64,000 nucleotides of DNA, taken from assembly GCF_027694345.1 (NCBI RefSeq), contig NZ_JAQEVU010000005.1:161984-225983 (forward strand), in the 5' to 3' direction. The stretch is from Varibaculum timonense_A. GTDB taxonomy: Bacteria; Actinomycetota; Actinomycetes; Actinomycetales; Actinomycetaceae. The notes beneath the pieces are model-generated. The model saw only the letters and a list, made by a program, of their open reading frames with translations. It did no database searches and was not told where the DNA came from. The position numbers and the translations under genes are program-made. Numbering within the stretch: position 1 is the stretch's first letter; every line of letters begins with the position of its first letter. Below, in pieces: positions 44,101 through 51,528 of the stretch.

Positions 44101-46004
44101 TTCGCCAAGGGGCGGGCACTGATTCCCAATTCTTTTAAAAGCTGCCGCAGTTGGTGGGTTAGGTCTTGCCATTCTCGAGTACGTAAGTAATGTAAAAATT
44201 CGCGTTGGCACATTTTTCGAAAAGCGCTCCCGGACAGGTCACGGGATTGGGTGCGCAGGTAGCGCCAAAGATTCAGGTAAGTCAGGAAATCAGAACTGGA
44301 ATCTAAGAAACGCGAATGGGCTAGATCTGCGGCCTCTTGATGCTCTATAGGTCGCAGGCGTACATCTTGCATCGACAGCGCCGAAACAATAACTAATGCC
44401 TCCGATACGCATCCGCGCCGCTCCGCCTCTAGCAGCATTCTCCCCAGTCGGGGGTCAATCGGTAACTTGGCGAGGCGTTTGCCCAACTTGGTAAGGCGAT
44501 ATCCCTCGGCGTTTTCGCTCCGCTCCGAAAGAGCCCCCAATTCGTAAAGCAACTGCTCCCCGTCACGGACTTGCCGCGGATCCGGGGCATCAATAAAGGG
44601 GAAATCGGCCACTTTCCCCAGGTTTAGCGAGGCCATCGCCAAAATCACCGAAGCTAGGGAAGTACGCAATATCTCGGGTTCAGTAAAACGCGGGCGTGCC
44701 AGGAAATTTTCTTCCGAATACAGGCGGATGCAAATCCCCTCGCTAATCCGCCCGCAACGCCCCGCCCTTTGGCGGGCACTGGCTTGGGATACTTCTTCAA
44801 TCGGTAGGCGCTGCACTTTGGTGCGCTGCGAATAGCGAGAAATCCGCGCCAGACCAGGGTCAATCACATATTTAATACCCGGTACGGTTAGCGAAGTTTC
44901 CGCCACATTGGTGGCCAGTACAATCCGCGGATAAGGGTGCGGGGCAAAAACTCGTTGCTGTTCTGCCGGGGATAATCGCGCAAATAGCGGCAGGATTTCT
45001 ACTGCTCCCGGAGTGTTTGTACGCTCGCCGGCGCGCACATATCGCGAACCTAGATGCGCGGCGAGGGCGACCTCGGTGTCTCGAATATCGCGTTCGCCCG
45101 CCAAAAACACCAAAATATCCCCGGACTCGCCAGCAAAAAGTTCATCAACCGCCTGGCAGATTCCCTCGGTTTGGTCTTTCGCTTCACCGCGGGCGCTTCC
45201 CGATTTCTGCTGGTTAAAAAGGTTCTTGCGGTTCTCCCCGGGGGTTTCCTCTTCTCCTACTTCGTCCTCATCCCCGCTATCCGAGCCATCCAGAGGGCGG
45301 TAACGTATCTCAACCGGGTAGGTGCGACCAGATACCTCAATAATCGGCACCGGGGAAGAGGGGCGAGAAAAATGCTCAGCAAAACGCCGGGAATCAATAG
45401 TTGCCGAGGTGATAATGACTTTCAAATCCGGGCGGCGTGGCAACAGGCGCGCCAAATACCCCAAAATAAAATCAATGTTCAGGGAGCGCTCGTGGGCTTC
45501 ATCCACAATGATAGTGTCATAGCGTTTCAGCAGGGGATCGGTGCGGATTTCCGCGAGCAAAATCCCGTCCGTCATTAACTTCACCATGGTTTTGCTAGAG
45601 ACCACATCGGTAAAACGCACCTGGAAGCCGATGGTTTTACCCAGCTCTTCCCCCAGCTCACTGGCAATCCGGGTAGCCACCGAGCGAGCAGCAATCCGGC
45701 GCGGCTGCGTGTGTCCGATGAGGGCGCCGCGTCCTCTGCCCAGCTCTAGGCAGATTTTTGGTATCTGGGTAGTTTTCCCGGAACCAGTTTCCCCGGAAAC
45801 CACTACCACCTGGTTATTCCTGATAGCTGCGGCGATTTCTTGCCGCCGGGCACTTACTGGAAGTTCGGTGGGAAAACTTATTTGAGCAGGCGCATTATTT
45901 AAGGTTTTCGCGTGGCGGCGGGCAGGCTGCTTCGCTTCCTTATCGATTTTTTCGGCTCGCGCAGGGCGCTTATCCTGTTTGCTAGCTGCGTGCTGCTCGC
46001 TCAT
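41187..46004 (-). CDS. hrpA: ATP-dependent RNA helicase HrpA (DEAH box)
   Basis: 1605 residues, larger than the roughly 1300 typical. Walker A GETGSGKT (71-78), DEAH (168-171), SAT (200-202) and QRAGRCGR (about 416) are in place, followed by the winged-helix/ratchet region and the HrpA-specific C-terminal domain (DUF3418). Low-complexity segments stand out: an acidic block after YPVEIRYRPLDGSDSGDEDEV, an Asn/Ser/Ala/Thr-rich block around SSNNQSQSQGNAGNATATA and a Lys/Arg-rich block around KAESRQKNPVHSQTRRSNQ. They probably account for the extra length as flexible inserts. HrpA rescues stalled ribosomes in Escherichia coli. Confidence 0.94.
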   Translation of the reverse strand: MSEQHAASKQDKRPARAEKIDKEAKQPARRHAKTLNNAPAQISFPTELPVSARRQEIAAAIRNNQVVVVSGETGSGKTTQIPKICLELGRGRGALIGHTQPRRIAARSVATRIASELGEELGKTIGFQVRFTDVVSSKTMVKLMTDGILLAEIRTDPLLKRYDTIIVDEAHERSLNIDFILGYLARLLPRRPDLKVIITSATIDSRRFAEHFSRPSSPVPIIEVSGRTYPVEIRYRPLDGSDSGDEDEVGEEETPGENRKNLFNQQKSGSARGEAKDQTEGICQAVDELFAGESGDILVFLAGERDIRDTEVALAAHLGSRYVRAGERTNTPGAVEILPLFARLSPAEQQRVFAPHPYPRIVLATNVAETSLTVPGIKYVIDPGLARISRYSQRTKVQRLPIEEVSQASARQRAGRCGRISEGICIRLYSEENFLARPRFTEPEILRTSLASVILAMASLNLGKVADFPFIDAPDPRQVRDGEQLLYELGALSERSENAEGYRLTKLGKRLAKLPIDPRLGRMLLEAERRGCVSEALVIVSALSMQDVRLRPIEHQEAADLAHSRFLDSSSDFLTYLNLWRYLRTQSRDLSGSAFRKMCQREFLHYLRTREWQDLTHQLRQLLKELGISARPLAKPSRSSYPVDPESRDLIAACQSLTSKHSDTDAIHRSLLVGMLSGIGNWDQRAKQYLAPRGARFMIWPGSGLSNHTFDWVMAAELVETSRLFARNVARVNPDWIIHAGKHLVKRSYGEPYWSSRKGSAMVPERITLYGLTIAADVPVPLSRLGNREMPALSPVAANLDLPGEQSPQTAREWARALFITNALVRGEAPLNYPFLKRNEKLLQRALEVEQRTRQAGMVAGEDALSAFFAARLGKEVTNPGTFAAWFKRQDDPHILDYSEDVLLPSAATACAPRNYSSGEAADKSIGSQTNLAGKLTQLSTSGFPDHWVGAEFSLPLQYQFAPGKEEDGITCQVSLEQLPYLNPQEFQWTVPGLWPELFTALIRALPKAVRRQLVPAPQVGAEVSAWIERELANPPAATGTEGNHEPTPVQIKQEEALQASLGRLAAWAGIDTDIKNTGSSNNQSQSQGNAGNATATAPPVSANSAGREKNTDASKDRTPAAAASAASTVEKDSHRNQAESANNNHQTAPSRPLAQLFIAALDQLRAVEVTEQDFSQAITTLPAHLRIRFALHVGKEQIYSRDLEKLQKRYGKKGRAARKQVIREALSQVSKAESRQKNPVHSQTRRSNQEATKASKQRFPETDYAHTWPQIRGKEAVLPAEITTAVGGVPGRAFPGLLPQRLPRPFGLSLLSGSLTNRYEPQNAGQSATNHKSIPGRKDSTTDNRKASFPVRVALFDTPEPAKIAHHFGVACLLCSQLHLPPARISTRWSAHLALNIAALPYEKAVLLTDLELLATLSCLKKAKVDTWLVRDASALSQLARDFRDRFEDEVYALSKELAKIGEIYRELGSSLSKHFPLSAIEDVTQVRTQLSKLIYPGFIWDLNQYFDDLGRYLQAVLNRLQKTHQGQNTGNLQEQQALAIWEDARDKLEKSADTGVNFSQVEELLRARGLLEELRVSIFAQSLGTREKVSLKRLTKLLKDSRH

Positions 46005-46133
46005 CGCCCTCCTTTACCTCTGAGCAAAGTCTAGCGGTTATCGAGCCGCTGTCATTATTACAAGCTGCTAACTGCGATAAAGTGGAGACCTTGAATAGGT
46101 AATATCCACTCAGTGGAGGCAGCGAGATAAAAC

Positions 46134-47429
46134 ATGAGTGTGGAATACGATTTCGATGTCATCATCGTAGGTGGCGGCGTCGCCGGAACGGTATGTGCCT
46201 ACCTTTTAGCAAAAGATGGTCACCAGGTCTTATTGATTGAGCGCGGCTCGGAAGTGGGGGCTAAGAACCTTTCGGGCGGGGTGTTTTACTGCCAGGTAAT
46301 GAACCAGATTTTCCCCGACTTTATTGAAAAAGCCCCAGTTGAACGGAAAATCACCAAGAACACTTTGTCCTTCCTGAACCCCATCTCCGCGGTCAATCTG
46401 GATTATTGGGATCAGCGTCTCGCAGAGCCGGTAAACGCGGTCAGTGTTCTGCGCGCCAAACTTGACCCTTGGCTCGCGGAGCAGGCAGAAGCAGCCGGTG
46501 CCACCATTATGCCGGGTATGAAAGTTGATGAACTGGTGCGCGAGGACGGCAAATTCTGTGGGGTGCGCGCAGGGGAAGACACGGTTTACGGCAAAATAAT
46601 CGTGGCAGCTGACGGGGTAAACTCGTTCCTCGCGCAATATGCCGGGATTCGGCCTAAAGAGCCGCTGAATCACCTGGGAGTGGGGGTGAAATCAGTTATC
46701 CAGCTAGGGGAAGAAACCCTGAAAGAACGCTTCAACCTGCAAGAGGGCGAGGGCGCGGCCTATCAAATGGTAGGGGACTGCACCCAGGGGGTAGCTGGCG
46801 GCGGTTTCCTGTATACCAACCGCGACTCGGTATCTATCGGAATCGTGGCAATGCTAGATGACCTGAAGAAAAAACAGTTATCCTCCTCTGAACTGCATGA
46901 TCATTTCTTACAGCACCCCTATATCGAACCGTTCCTGCGCGGAGGGAAACTGCTCGAATATGGCTGCCATCTGGTAGCCGAGGGTGGTAAATCCATGCAA
47001 CAAGGACTGGTACATGACGGGCTGATTCTGATAGGCGACGCCGCCGGTTTCACCCTCAACACCGGGTTCACGATTCGCGGAATGGACTTGGCAGCCGGAT
47101 CTGCCCAAGCCGCCGCCAGCGCCATTGACATAGCGCTCAAAGCAGAAAACTATAGCACGTCCTCGTTAAATAAATATCTAGAAAACTACCAGGCGACTTT
47201 CGTGGGCAAAGATATGGAAACTTTCGCGCGCGCGCCACAGTTCCTACACAACCAGGAACTATACGGTCAGGTAGGCCAGCTCGCGGCGGACGTGTTCCAC
47301 GGGGTCTATAACCTGGATACCACCCCGCGACAGCGGCTATTACCAGTGACGCGGGCAGCGTTGAAGAAATCGCCACTGAGTATGCGCCGCCTGGTGAAGC
47401 TCGGTTTACAAGCAGTGAGGTCGATTTAA
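46134..47429 (+). CDS. fixC: FixC-type electron-transfer flavoprotein:quinone oxidoreductase
   Basis: 431 residues. The N-terminal FAD motif DVIIVGGGVAGTVCAYLLAKDGHQVLLIERG, then GAKNLSGGVFY and LIGDAAGFTLN..FTIRGMDLA. These match FixC, the membrane-linked dehydrogenase that passes electrons from the FixAB flavoprotein to quinone. It is followed one base later by fixX. FixAB is not in the window. AGTGGAGGCAG precedes the ATG. Confidence 0.9.
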   Translation: MSVEYDFDVIIVGGGVAGTVCAYLLAKDGHQVLLIERGSEVGAKNLSGGVFYCQVMNQIFPDFIEKAPVERKITKNTLSFLNPISAVNLDYWDQRLAEPVNAVSVLRAKLDPWLAEQAEAAGATIMPGMKVDELVREDGKFCGVRAGEDTVYGKIIVAADGVNSFLAQYAGIRPKEPLNHLGVGVKSVIQLGEETLKERFNLQEGEGAAYQMVGDCTQGVAGGGFLYTNRDSVSIGIVAMLDDLKKKQLSSSELHDHFLQHPYIEPFLRGGKLLEYGCHLVAEGGKSMQQGLVHDGLILIGDAAGFTLNTGFTIRGMDLAAGSAQAAASAIDIALKAENYSTSSLNKYLENYQATFVGKDMETFARAPQFLHNQELYGQVGQLAADVFHGVYNLDTTPRQRLLPVTRAALKKSPLSMRRLVKLGLQAVRSI

Positions 47430-47430
47430 A

Positions 47431-47727
47431 ATGACTGATTACCTTCCCGAATCCGTATCTGAGAGACTTAGCGCCAATATTTATGAGGTTGACGAAGAAG
47501 AATCTCATATCGTTATCGACCAAGAACTAGCGAAATCCACGGGCGCCGGCAAACTATTAGAGCGCGTTTGCCCTGCTCATGTCTATACCGCCCGCGAGGA
47601 CGGGTCAGTCGATATCGAATACGCCGCCTGCCTAGAATGTGGCACCTGCCTGGCAGTAGCTCCTCCTGGGGTGCTCAAATGGCATTACCCGCGCTCTATG
47701 ATGGGCATTAGTTACCGCCAGGGCTAA
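47431..47727 (+). CDS. fixX: FixX ferredoxin-like protein
   Basis: 98 residues. The cysteines of CPAHVYT and of CLECGTC make the 4Fe-4S set used by FixX, and WHYPRSMMGISYRQG matches the C-terminal W-YP-G-G signature. It partners FixC in electron transfer to quinone. One-base spacing to fixC implies a single transcript. Confidence 0.9.
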   Translation: MTDYLPESVSERLSANIYEVDEEESHIVIDQELAKSTGAGKLLERVCPAHVYTAREDGSVDIEYAACLECGTCLAVAPPGVLKWHYPRSMMGISYRQG

Positions 47728-47795
47728 GCGCTATTTATTTGGAAATTCCCCTCGGAAGTCTCCCCTAGAAACAAAAAATAAATATCCTTAAAAGT

Positions 47796-48359
47796 ATGAG
47801 CACCGCTATGCAAGTCCGCCGAGCTGAAAGCGCGCGCGATATTCTCGATATTTTTGCAACCCGCCTCGCGGTTTTCCACCGGGAACAAGGAATCTCCCTT
47901 GACCTAGAAATAGACGATATCGACTTTGCTAAGGGAACCATCCACCTTTTAGGTGAAGATGCCTCCGGCACTATCGCGGCCGGCCGGATTACCCCACCGA
48001 AAATCGGGATTCCAGCCGACCTCGCAGAAATGTTTCCTCAGTTACCGCGGGACACTATAACCGGAAATTTAGGACGTTTCGTCGTACTGCCTGCCGCCCG
48101 CGGGTGCGGTAACGGTAAAGAACTGGTACTCGGTGCCGAACGTTTAGCGCTTAGTAATTGGGGGAGTTCCGAGGGCGGCGGAGTGGTGTTGTTGCAAGTC
48201 GCGGCGCAGGCTCCAGTAATCGGGTTCTATCAAAAACTCGGCTACCACCTAGTTACTGCCCGCGACCCCTACCTGGATGCTGGAATCGAACATCGCGACC
48301 TGGTGAAATTGGTGGAGCCGCAGGCCAGTGTGGTGCAGTTTCCCGGCCGCTGGCTATAG
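47796..48359 (+). CDS. GNAT-family acetyltransferase
   Basis: 187 residues. GRFVVLPAARGCGNGKELVLGAERLA is the acetyl-CoA-binding pyrophosphate loop, and VIGFYQKLGYHLV is the conserved C-terminal GNAT motif. The acceptor is unknown; ElaA-like and phosphinothricin-type members share this form. Confidence 0.82.
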   Translation: MSTAMQVRRAESARDILDIFATRLAVFHREQGISLDLEIDDIDFAKGTIHLLGEDASGTIAAGRITPPKIGIPADLAEMFPQLPRDTITGNLGRFVVLPAARGCGNGKELVLGAERLALSNWGSSEGGGVVLLQVAAQAPVIGFYQKLGYHLVTARDPYLDAGIEHRDLVKLVEPQASVVQFPGRWL

Positions 48360-48360
48360 G

Positions 48361-48403
48361 CTGCGCGGGGGATTGGTTTTATCCGAGTGGGTGCGGTGGG
48401 TTG
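48361..48403 (-). repeat. Truncated PIR-A1
   Basis: GCGCGGGGGATTGGTTTTAT followed by CCGAGTGGGTGCGGTGGG matches one half of PIR-A1 (compare 48729 onward), then stops. Confidence 0.6.
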
Positions 48404-48424
48404 CTACCTGTTGTGTCCCGGTGC

Positions 48425-48511
48425 GGGGCTGGCTCGGTAAAAGCACTCCGGGGACCCCGTGACCGGCTACGCCGGTCAAGCCCCTCTCGTATCTTTTACC
48501 GGCCGCGCCCC
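48425..48511 (+). repeat. PIR-C copy 5 (unoccupied)
   Basis: Arms CGGTAAAAG (48435-48443) and CTTTTACCG (48493-48501), extended by GGGGC..GCCCC; centre GGGGACCCC and a GACCGGC/GCCGGTC hairpin. No A element is present, so it serves as the reference for the occupied copies. Confidence 0.75.
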
Positions 48512-48728
48512 TTGCTTTCCTTGCTTATCCCTCGGCATATACCCGTCCTCGCACCTGTCTGGACGAAACTATCTCCGGTCTTTCTAATCGTTACTCCCAT
48601 ACCTTCTTAGCGGTTGCACCCTTGTGATTTGAAATTTTTTCTTTTTGCGTGAATCTGTCTTGGGGTGCTTAGTGGGTTCCTTGCGAAGTCTTATGTCTCA
48701 GCGTCTTTGGTGGGTTTGGTATTAGCGA

Positions 48729-48837
48729 GCGGGGAGCCTAGGTTTTATCCGAGTGGGTGCGGTGGGCATAAGAATTTGGAAAATGTCGCTACGTTTTCCA
48801 AATTTCTTGGGCGGGAGGAAAAACCTAGGCTCCCCGC
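48729..48837 (-). repeat. PIR-A1 copy 10
   Basis: Perfect 18-bp outer arms (GCGGGGAGCCTAGGTTTT and complement). Arm sequence differs strongly from the GGGGGAAAG type but still pairs perfectly. Inner stem AATTTGGAAAA / TTTTCCAAATT. Confidence 0.9.
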
Positions 48838-48850
48838 CTGTTTTGGGTGA

Positions 48851-48961
48851 CGTTTTCGCCCTCCCGGTGCAGTTGCGCCCTCCCGAAATGGGAATTGTGG
48901 TCAATATGGAGGCTCTTTGGCGGCATTGGGAGGGCGGTTTTGTCTCGGGAGGGTGAAAATG
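48851..48961 (+). repeat. PIR-B copy 5
   Basis: CGTTTTCGCCCTCCC with GCCCTCCCGAAA on the left; GGGAGGGCGGTTTTGTCTCG and GGGAGGGTGAAAATG on the right. Confidence 0.8.
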
Positions 48962-49010
48962 CTGCACTAGGGGTCGTGGTTGCCTGGAGATGTGTCTGAA
49001 AGCTGCCGGT

Positions 49011-49113
49011 GCGGGGGTGGTTTTATGCCGAGGGGTTGGCTTCGGGCGTTAAATCCGTGAAAATGCGAGAGCATTTTCCGGATTTCGGGGCGCGAGGCAA
49101 AAACCGCCCTCGC
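49011..49113 (-). repeat. PIR-A2 copy 4 (short form)
   Basis: Outer arms GCGGGGGTGGTTTTATGCC / GGCAAAAACCGCCCTCGC; inner stem AAATCCGTGAAAATGC / GCATTTTCCGGATTT. Confidence 0.8.
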
Positions 49114-49164
49114 CCTTCTTGTCGGTGCTTACACATCCCTTACCGGTTCCGCCCTTTTGGGTGA

Positions 49165-49275
49165 CGTTTCCGCCCTCCCGGTGCAGTATCGCCCTCCCGA
49201 GATGGGAAATGTGGTTGAAATTGGGGTGTTTTGCCGGTATTGGGAGGGTGGTTTTGTCTGTGGAGGGTGAAAACG
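49165..49275 (+). repeat. PIR-B copy 6
   Basis: CGTTTCCGCCCTCCC, GCCCTCCCGAGA on the left; GGGAGGGTGG...TGTCTGTGGAGGGTGAAAACG on the right. Confidence 0.78.
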
Positions 49276-49354
49276 GCGCGTAATGTTGCCTACCCAAGCA
49301 ATGCTACAAATAGCAAAGGAAATAGCAATAAGTGTTGGTGTTTTTGGAAATCTT

Positions 49355-51298
49355 TTAGGCAGAAGCCTGTTTCTTTGCGTAGCGGTAGCCCCAAAGTGCT
49401 ATAGCGACAAAAATAGCCAGCCCGACCAGGGAGGACGTTCCCGACCAGGAATCAGGTACTATTGCCAGCGGCTCTCCGCTGCCAGTACCACCCACAATCG
49501 CGGCATAAACTACGCCCCACAGGCTTTCCCCCACGATTAACCCGGTAGCCAGCAAAGTTCCCATTCGGGAAGCCGCCTCCGGATTCTTTCTGGTTTTAGC
49601 CCAGCGGTTAAAGAGAACTCCGCAGGTAGCGCCAACCGGAATCAAGATGGTGAGGGTGATAGGCAGATACATTCCCATCCCGACTGCAATCGGGGGCAGG
49701 GAATAGCGAGAGGTCAGGTGCTTTAGCAGTTCATCAATGACGATTATCGCCACTCCGATTACAGCGCCTAATCCCAGCAGACTCCAGTCAATATCGCCTC
49801 CAAATACCCCTTTGGTAAGTTCAGCAATCAGAGAGGCTTGCGGAGCAGCCAGTGCATTCTTGCCCGCACCCGGGGCTCCTTGAAATCCGAAAGCTGTGTT
49901 CATCAGCTGTAACACCGGTGGAATTATTAAAGAGCCGAATCCTACTCCTATTATCAGCGCCACCTGCTGTTTCCAAGGGGTAGAGTTCACCAATTGACCG
50001 GTTTTAAGGTCTTGTAAGTTGTCGTTAGAAATAGTGGCAATACCAAATATGATTGCCGCCGTGAACAGGGTGTAGGCGACAAGAGTCTTAGGGTCGGCAT
50101 CGGCCGGAGTCGCTAGTTTAATTACCAGAGCCGTCAGAATTGCCACCAAGATTCCCACCCCAGAGACCGGGCTGTTCGACGAACCTATCAGTCCCGCCAT
50201 ATAGCCACAGACGCTGGCAACTGCCAGCCCAAGTGCCAAAATAAACACGATTGACAAGAAAATTAGTCCACCCGTGTGATGCTCTAAGGAACTGCCTCGC
50301 AAGAATAGCCACAATAGAACCCCGATAGGAATCATTAAAGCTAGGGTGATACCGATAACCCAAGAAGCGGGCAGGTCTCGTTCTTGCGGGGGGAGGGTGA
50401 ATCCACTTTTACGTTTACGAGACGCGCTAATGGATTCGCGCATTCCTTGAAAAATCGGTCCAATGATTTTTAAGAACGTCCAGATAGCAGCAATGGCGAT
50501 GGTGCCCGCCCCCACGAACCGTACATCGGAGGCAAAAATCGCTTGCACGCCCTCGGAAATATCCCCGCTGCCGAGCTGCCCAGAAGAAAAGTAGGGTAGT
50601 AGCACCCCATAACTGATTACCATGCCGCAAATCATGGCAATGCCGACACCCAGACCTACCAAATGCCCAATCCCGATAAGCGCTAAGGACAGGCTAGTTC
50701 CCACCATAGTGCCCCCCGCTCCCACTTTGAAAGCGGTGGTGACAGAGGAAAGCGCGACTTTAAGATTAGTGAGCAGACTGAAAAATGCGGAGGAAATCGC
50801 TCCCCAAACAATCACGTGCAGGCCGCGGCGGTTGTCGGCGGCTCCTTCGCTAGTGTCCCCGACTTTTAGGACTTCTGCCGCCGCTACGCCCTCGGGAAAA
50901 GAAAGGTCAGAACCGGTTACGAGGGCGCGCCGTAAGGGAATAGAATAGGTAACCCCCAAAATCCCGCCCATGGCACATAAGAGGGCGGTAGTCCAATAGG
51001 GGAAGCCGCTCCACCAGCCGACCATAATCAGACCGGGCAGGACGAAAATAATTGCCGATAAAGTGCCAGCCGCTGAAGCAATGGTCTGCACAATGTTGTT
51101 TTCTTGCACGGTATGATCTTTGAAATACCGCAGAATCGCCATGGAAATAACGGCCGCCGGAATAGAGGTGGCAAAAGTCAGACCCACCTTTAACCCCAGG
51201 TAGACATTGGCGGCAGTGAAAATTAAGGTAATGATTCCCCCGATAATCACTCCGCGAATAGTTAGTTCTTTTACTGCTGTTTTAGATTCTGTTGTCAT
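49355..51298 (-). CDS. OPT-family oligopeptide transporter
   Basis: About 647 residues with some 15 hydrophobic helices. LTIRGVIIGGIITLIFTAANVYLGLKVGLTFATSIPAAV is the OPT N-terminal signature; SDLSFPEGVAAAEVLK and the NDNLQDLKTGQLVNSTPWKQQ motif support the prokaryotic OPT branch. It imports peptides or metal-chelate compounds with protons. I chose the ATG at 51298, which has AGGAGAA upstream; the longer frame to 51373 adds residues lacking family resemblance. Confidence 0.92.
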   Translation of the reverse strand: MTTESKTAVKELTIRGVIIGGIITLIFTAANVYLGLKVGLTFATSIPAAVISMAILRYFKDHTVQENNIVQTIASAAGTLSAIIFVLPGLIMVGWWSGFPYWTTALLCAMGGILGVTYSIPLRRALVTGSDLSFPEGVAAAEVLKVGDTSEGAADNRRGLHVIVWGAISSAFFSLLTNLKVALSSVTTAFKVGAGGTMVGTSLSLALIGIGHLVGLGVGIAMICGMVISYGVLLPYFSSGQLGSGDISEGVQAIFASDVRFVGAGTIAIAAIWTFLKIIGPIFQGMRESISASRKRKSGFTLPPQERDLPASWVIGITLALMIPIGVLLWLFLRGSSLEHHTGGLIFLSIVFILALGLAVASVCGYMAGLIGSSNSPVSGVGILVAILTALVIKLATPADADPKTLVAYTLFTAAIIFGIATISNDNLQDLKTGQLVNSTPWKQQVALIIGVGFGSLIIPPVLQLMNTAFGFQGAPGAGKNALAAPQASLIAELTKGVFGGDIDWSLLGLGAVIGVAIIVIDELLKHLTSRYSLPPIAVGMGMYLPITLTILIPVGATCGVLFNRWAKTRKNPEAASRMGTLLATGLIVGESLWGVVYAAIVGGTGSGEPLAIVPDSWSGTSSLVGLAIFVAIALWGYRYAKKQASA

Positions 51299-51528
51299 TA
51301 ATATGCGTTCTCCTGCCTGGAATACATGAAAAGGATACGACCGAACAGGAGTATTAGAAAATCCTAGAATCAAATTTATTAGTAAAGATAAAGATAAAAG
51401 TTATTAAAATCGTCCTTTGTGTGGAGACAATAACACTATACTGACAGATGTTCCTGCTCGAATACTTTTAACGGCATGAAAGCTTGAGCAGTGAAAGAAT
51501 AATGAAGTTCTGAGAAGAGGGGGAGGGA

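Larger units (their letters stand above)
48360..49354. other. Intergenic repeat region 7 (convergent)
   Basis: About 1 kb between the GNAT gene and the convergent OPT transporter gene. It contains a truncated PIR-A1 (48361-48403), PIR-C copy 5, PIR-A1 copy 10, PIR-B copy 5, PIR-A2 copy 4 and PIR-B copy 6. No gene is supported. Confidence 0.8.

Noticed and set aside
45054..45578. 174-residue plus-strand frame opposite hrpA
   Set aside because: It is antisense to well-conserved helicase motifs and has no recognisable domain.
47431..47727. FixX suspected of lacking a fourth cluster cysteine
   Set aside because: FixX proteins use the earlier Cys in the CPA motif plus the CxxCxxC set, all of which are present.
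2696..49275. CRISPR array as an explanation for the repeats
   Set aside because: The copies are about 100 bp, lie kilobases apart, are palindromic and lack regular spacers; no cas gene is seen.
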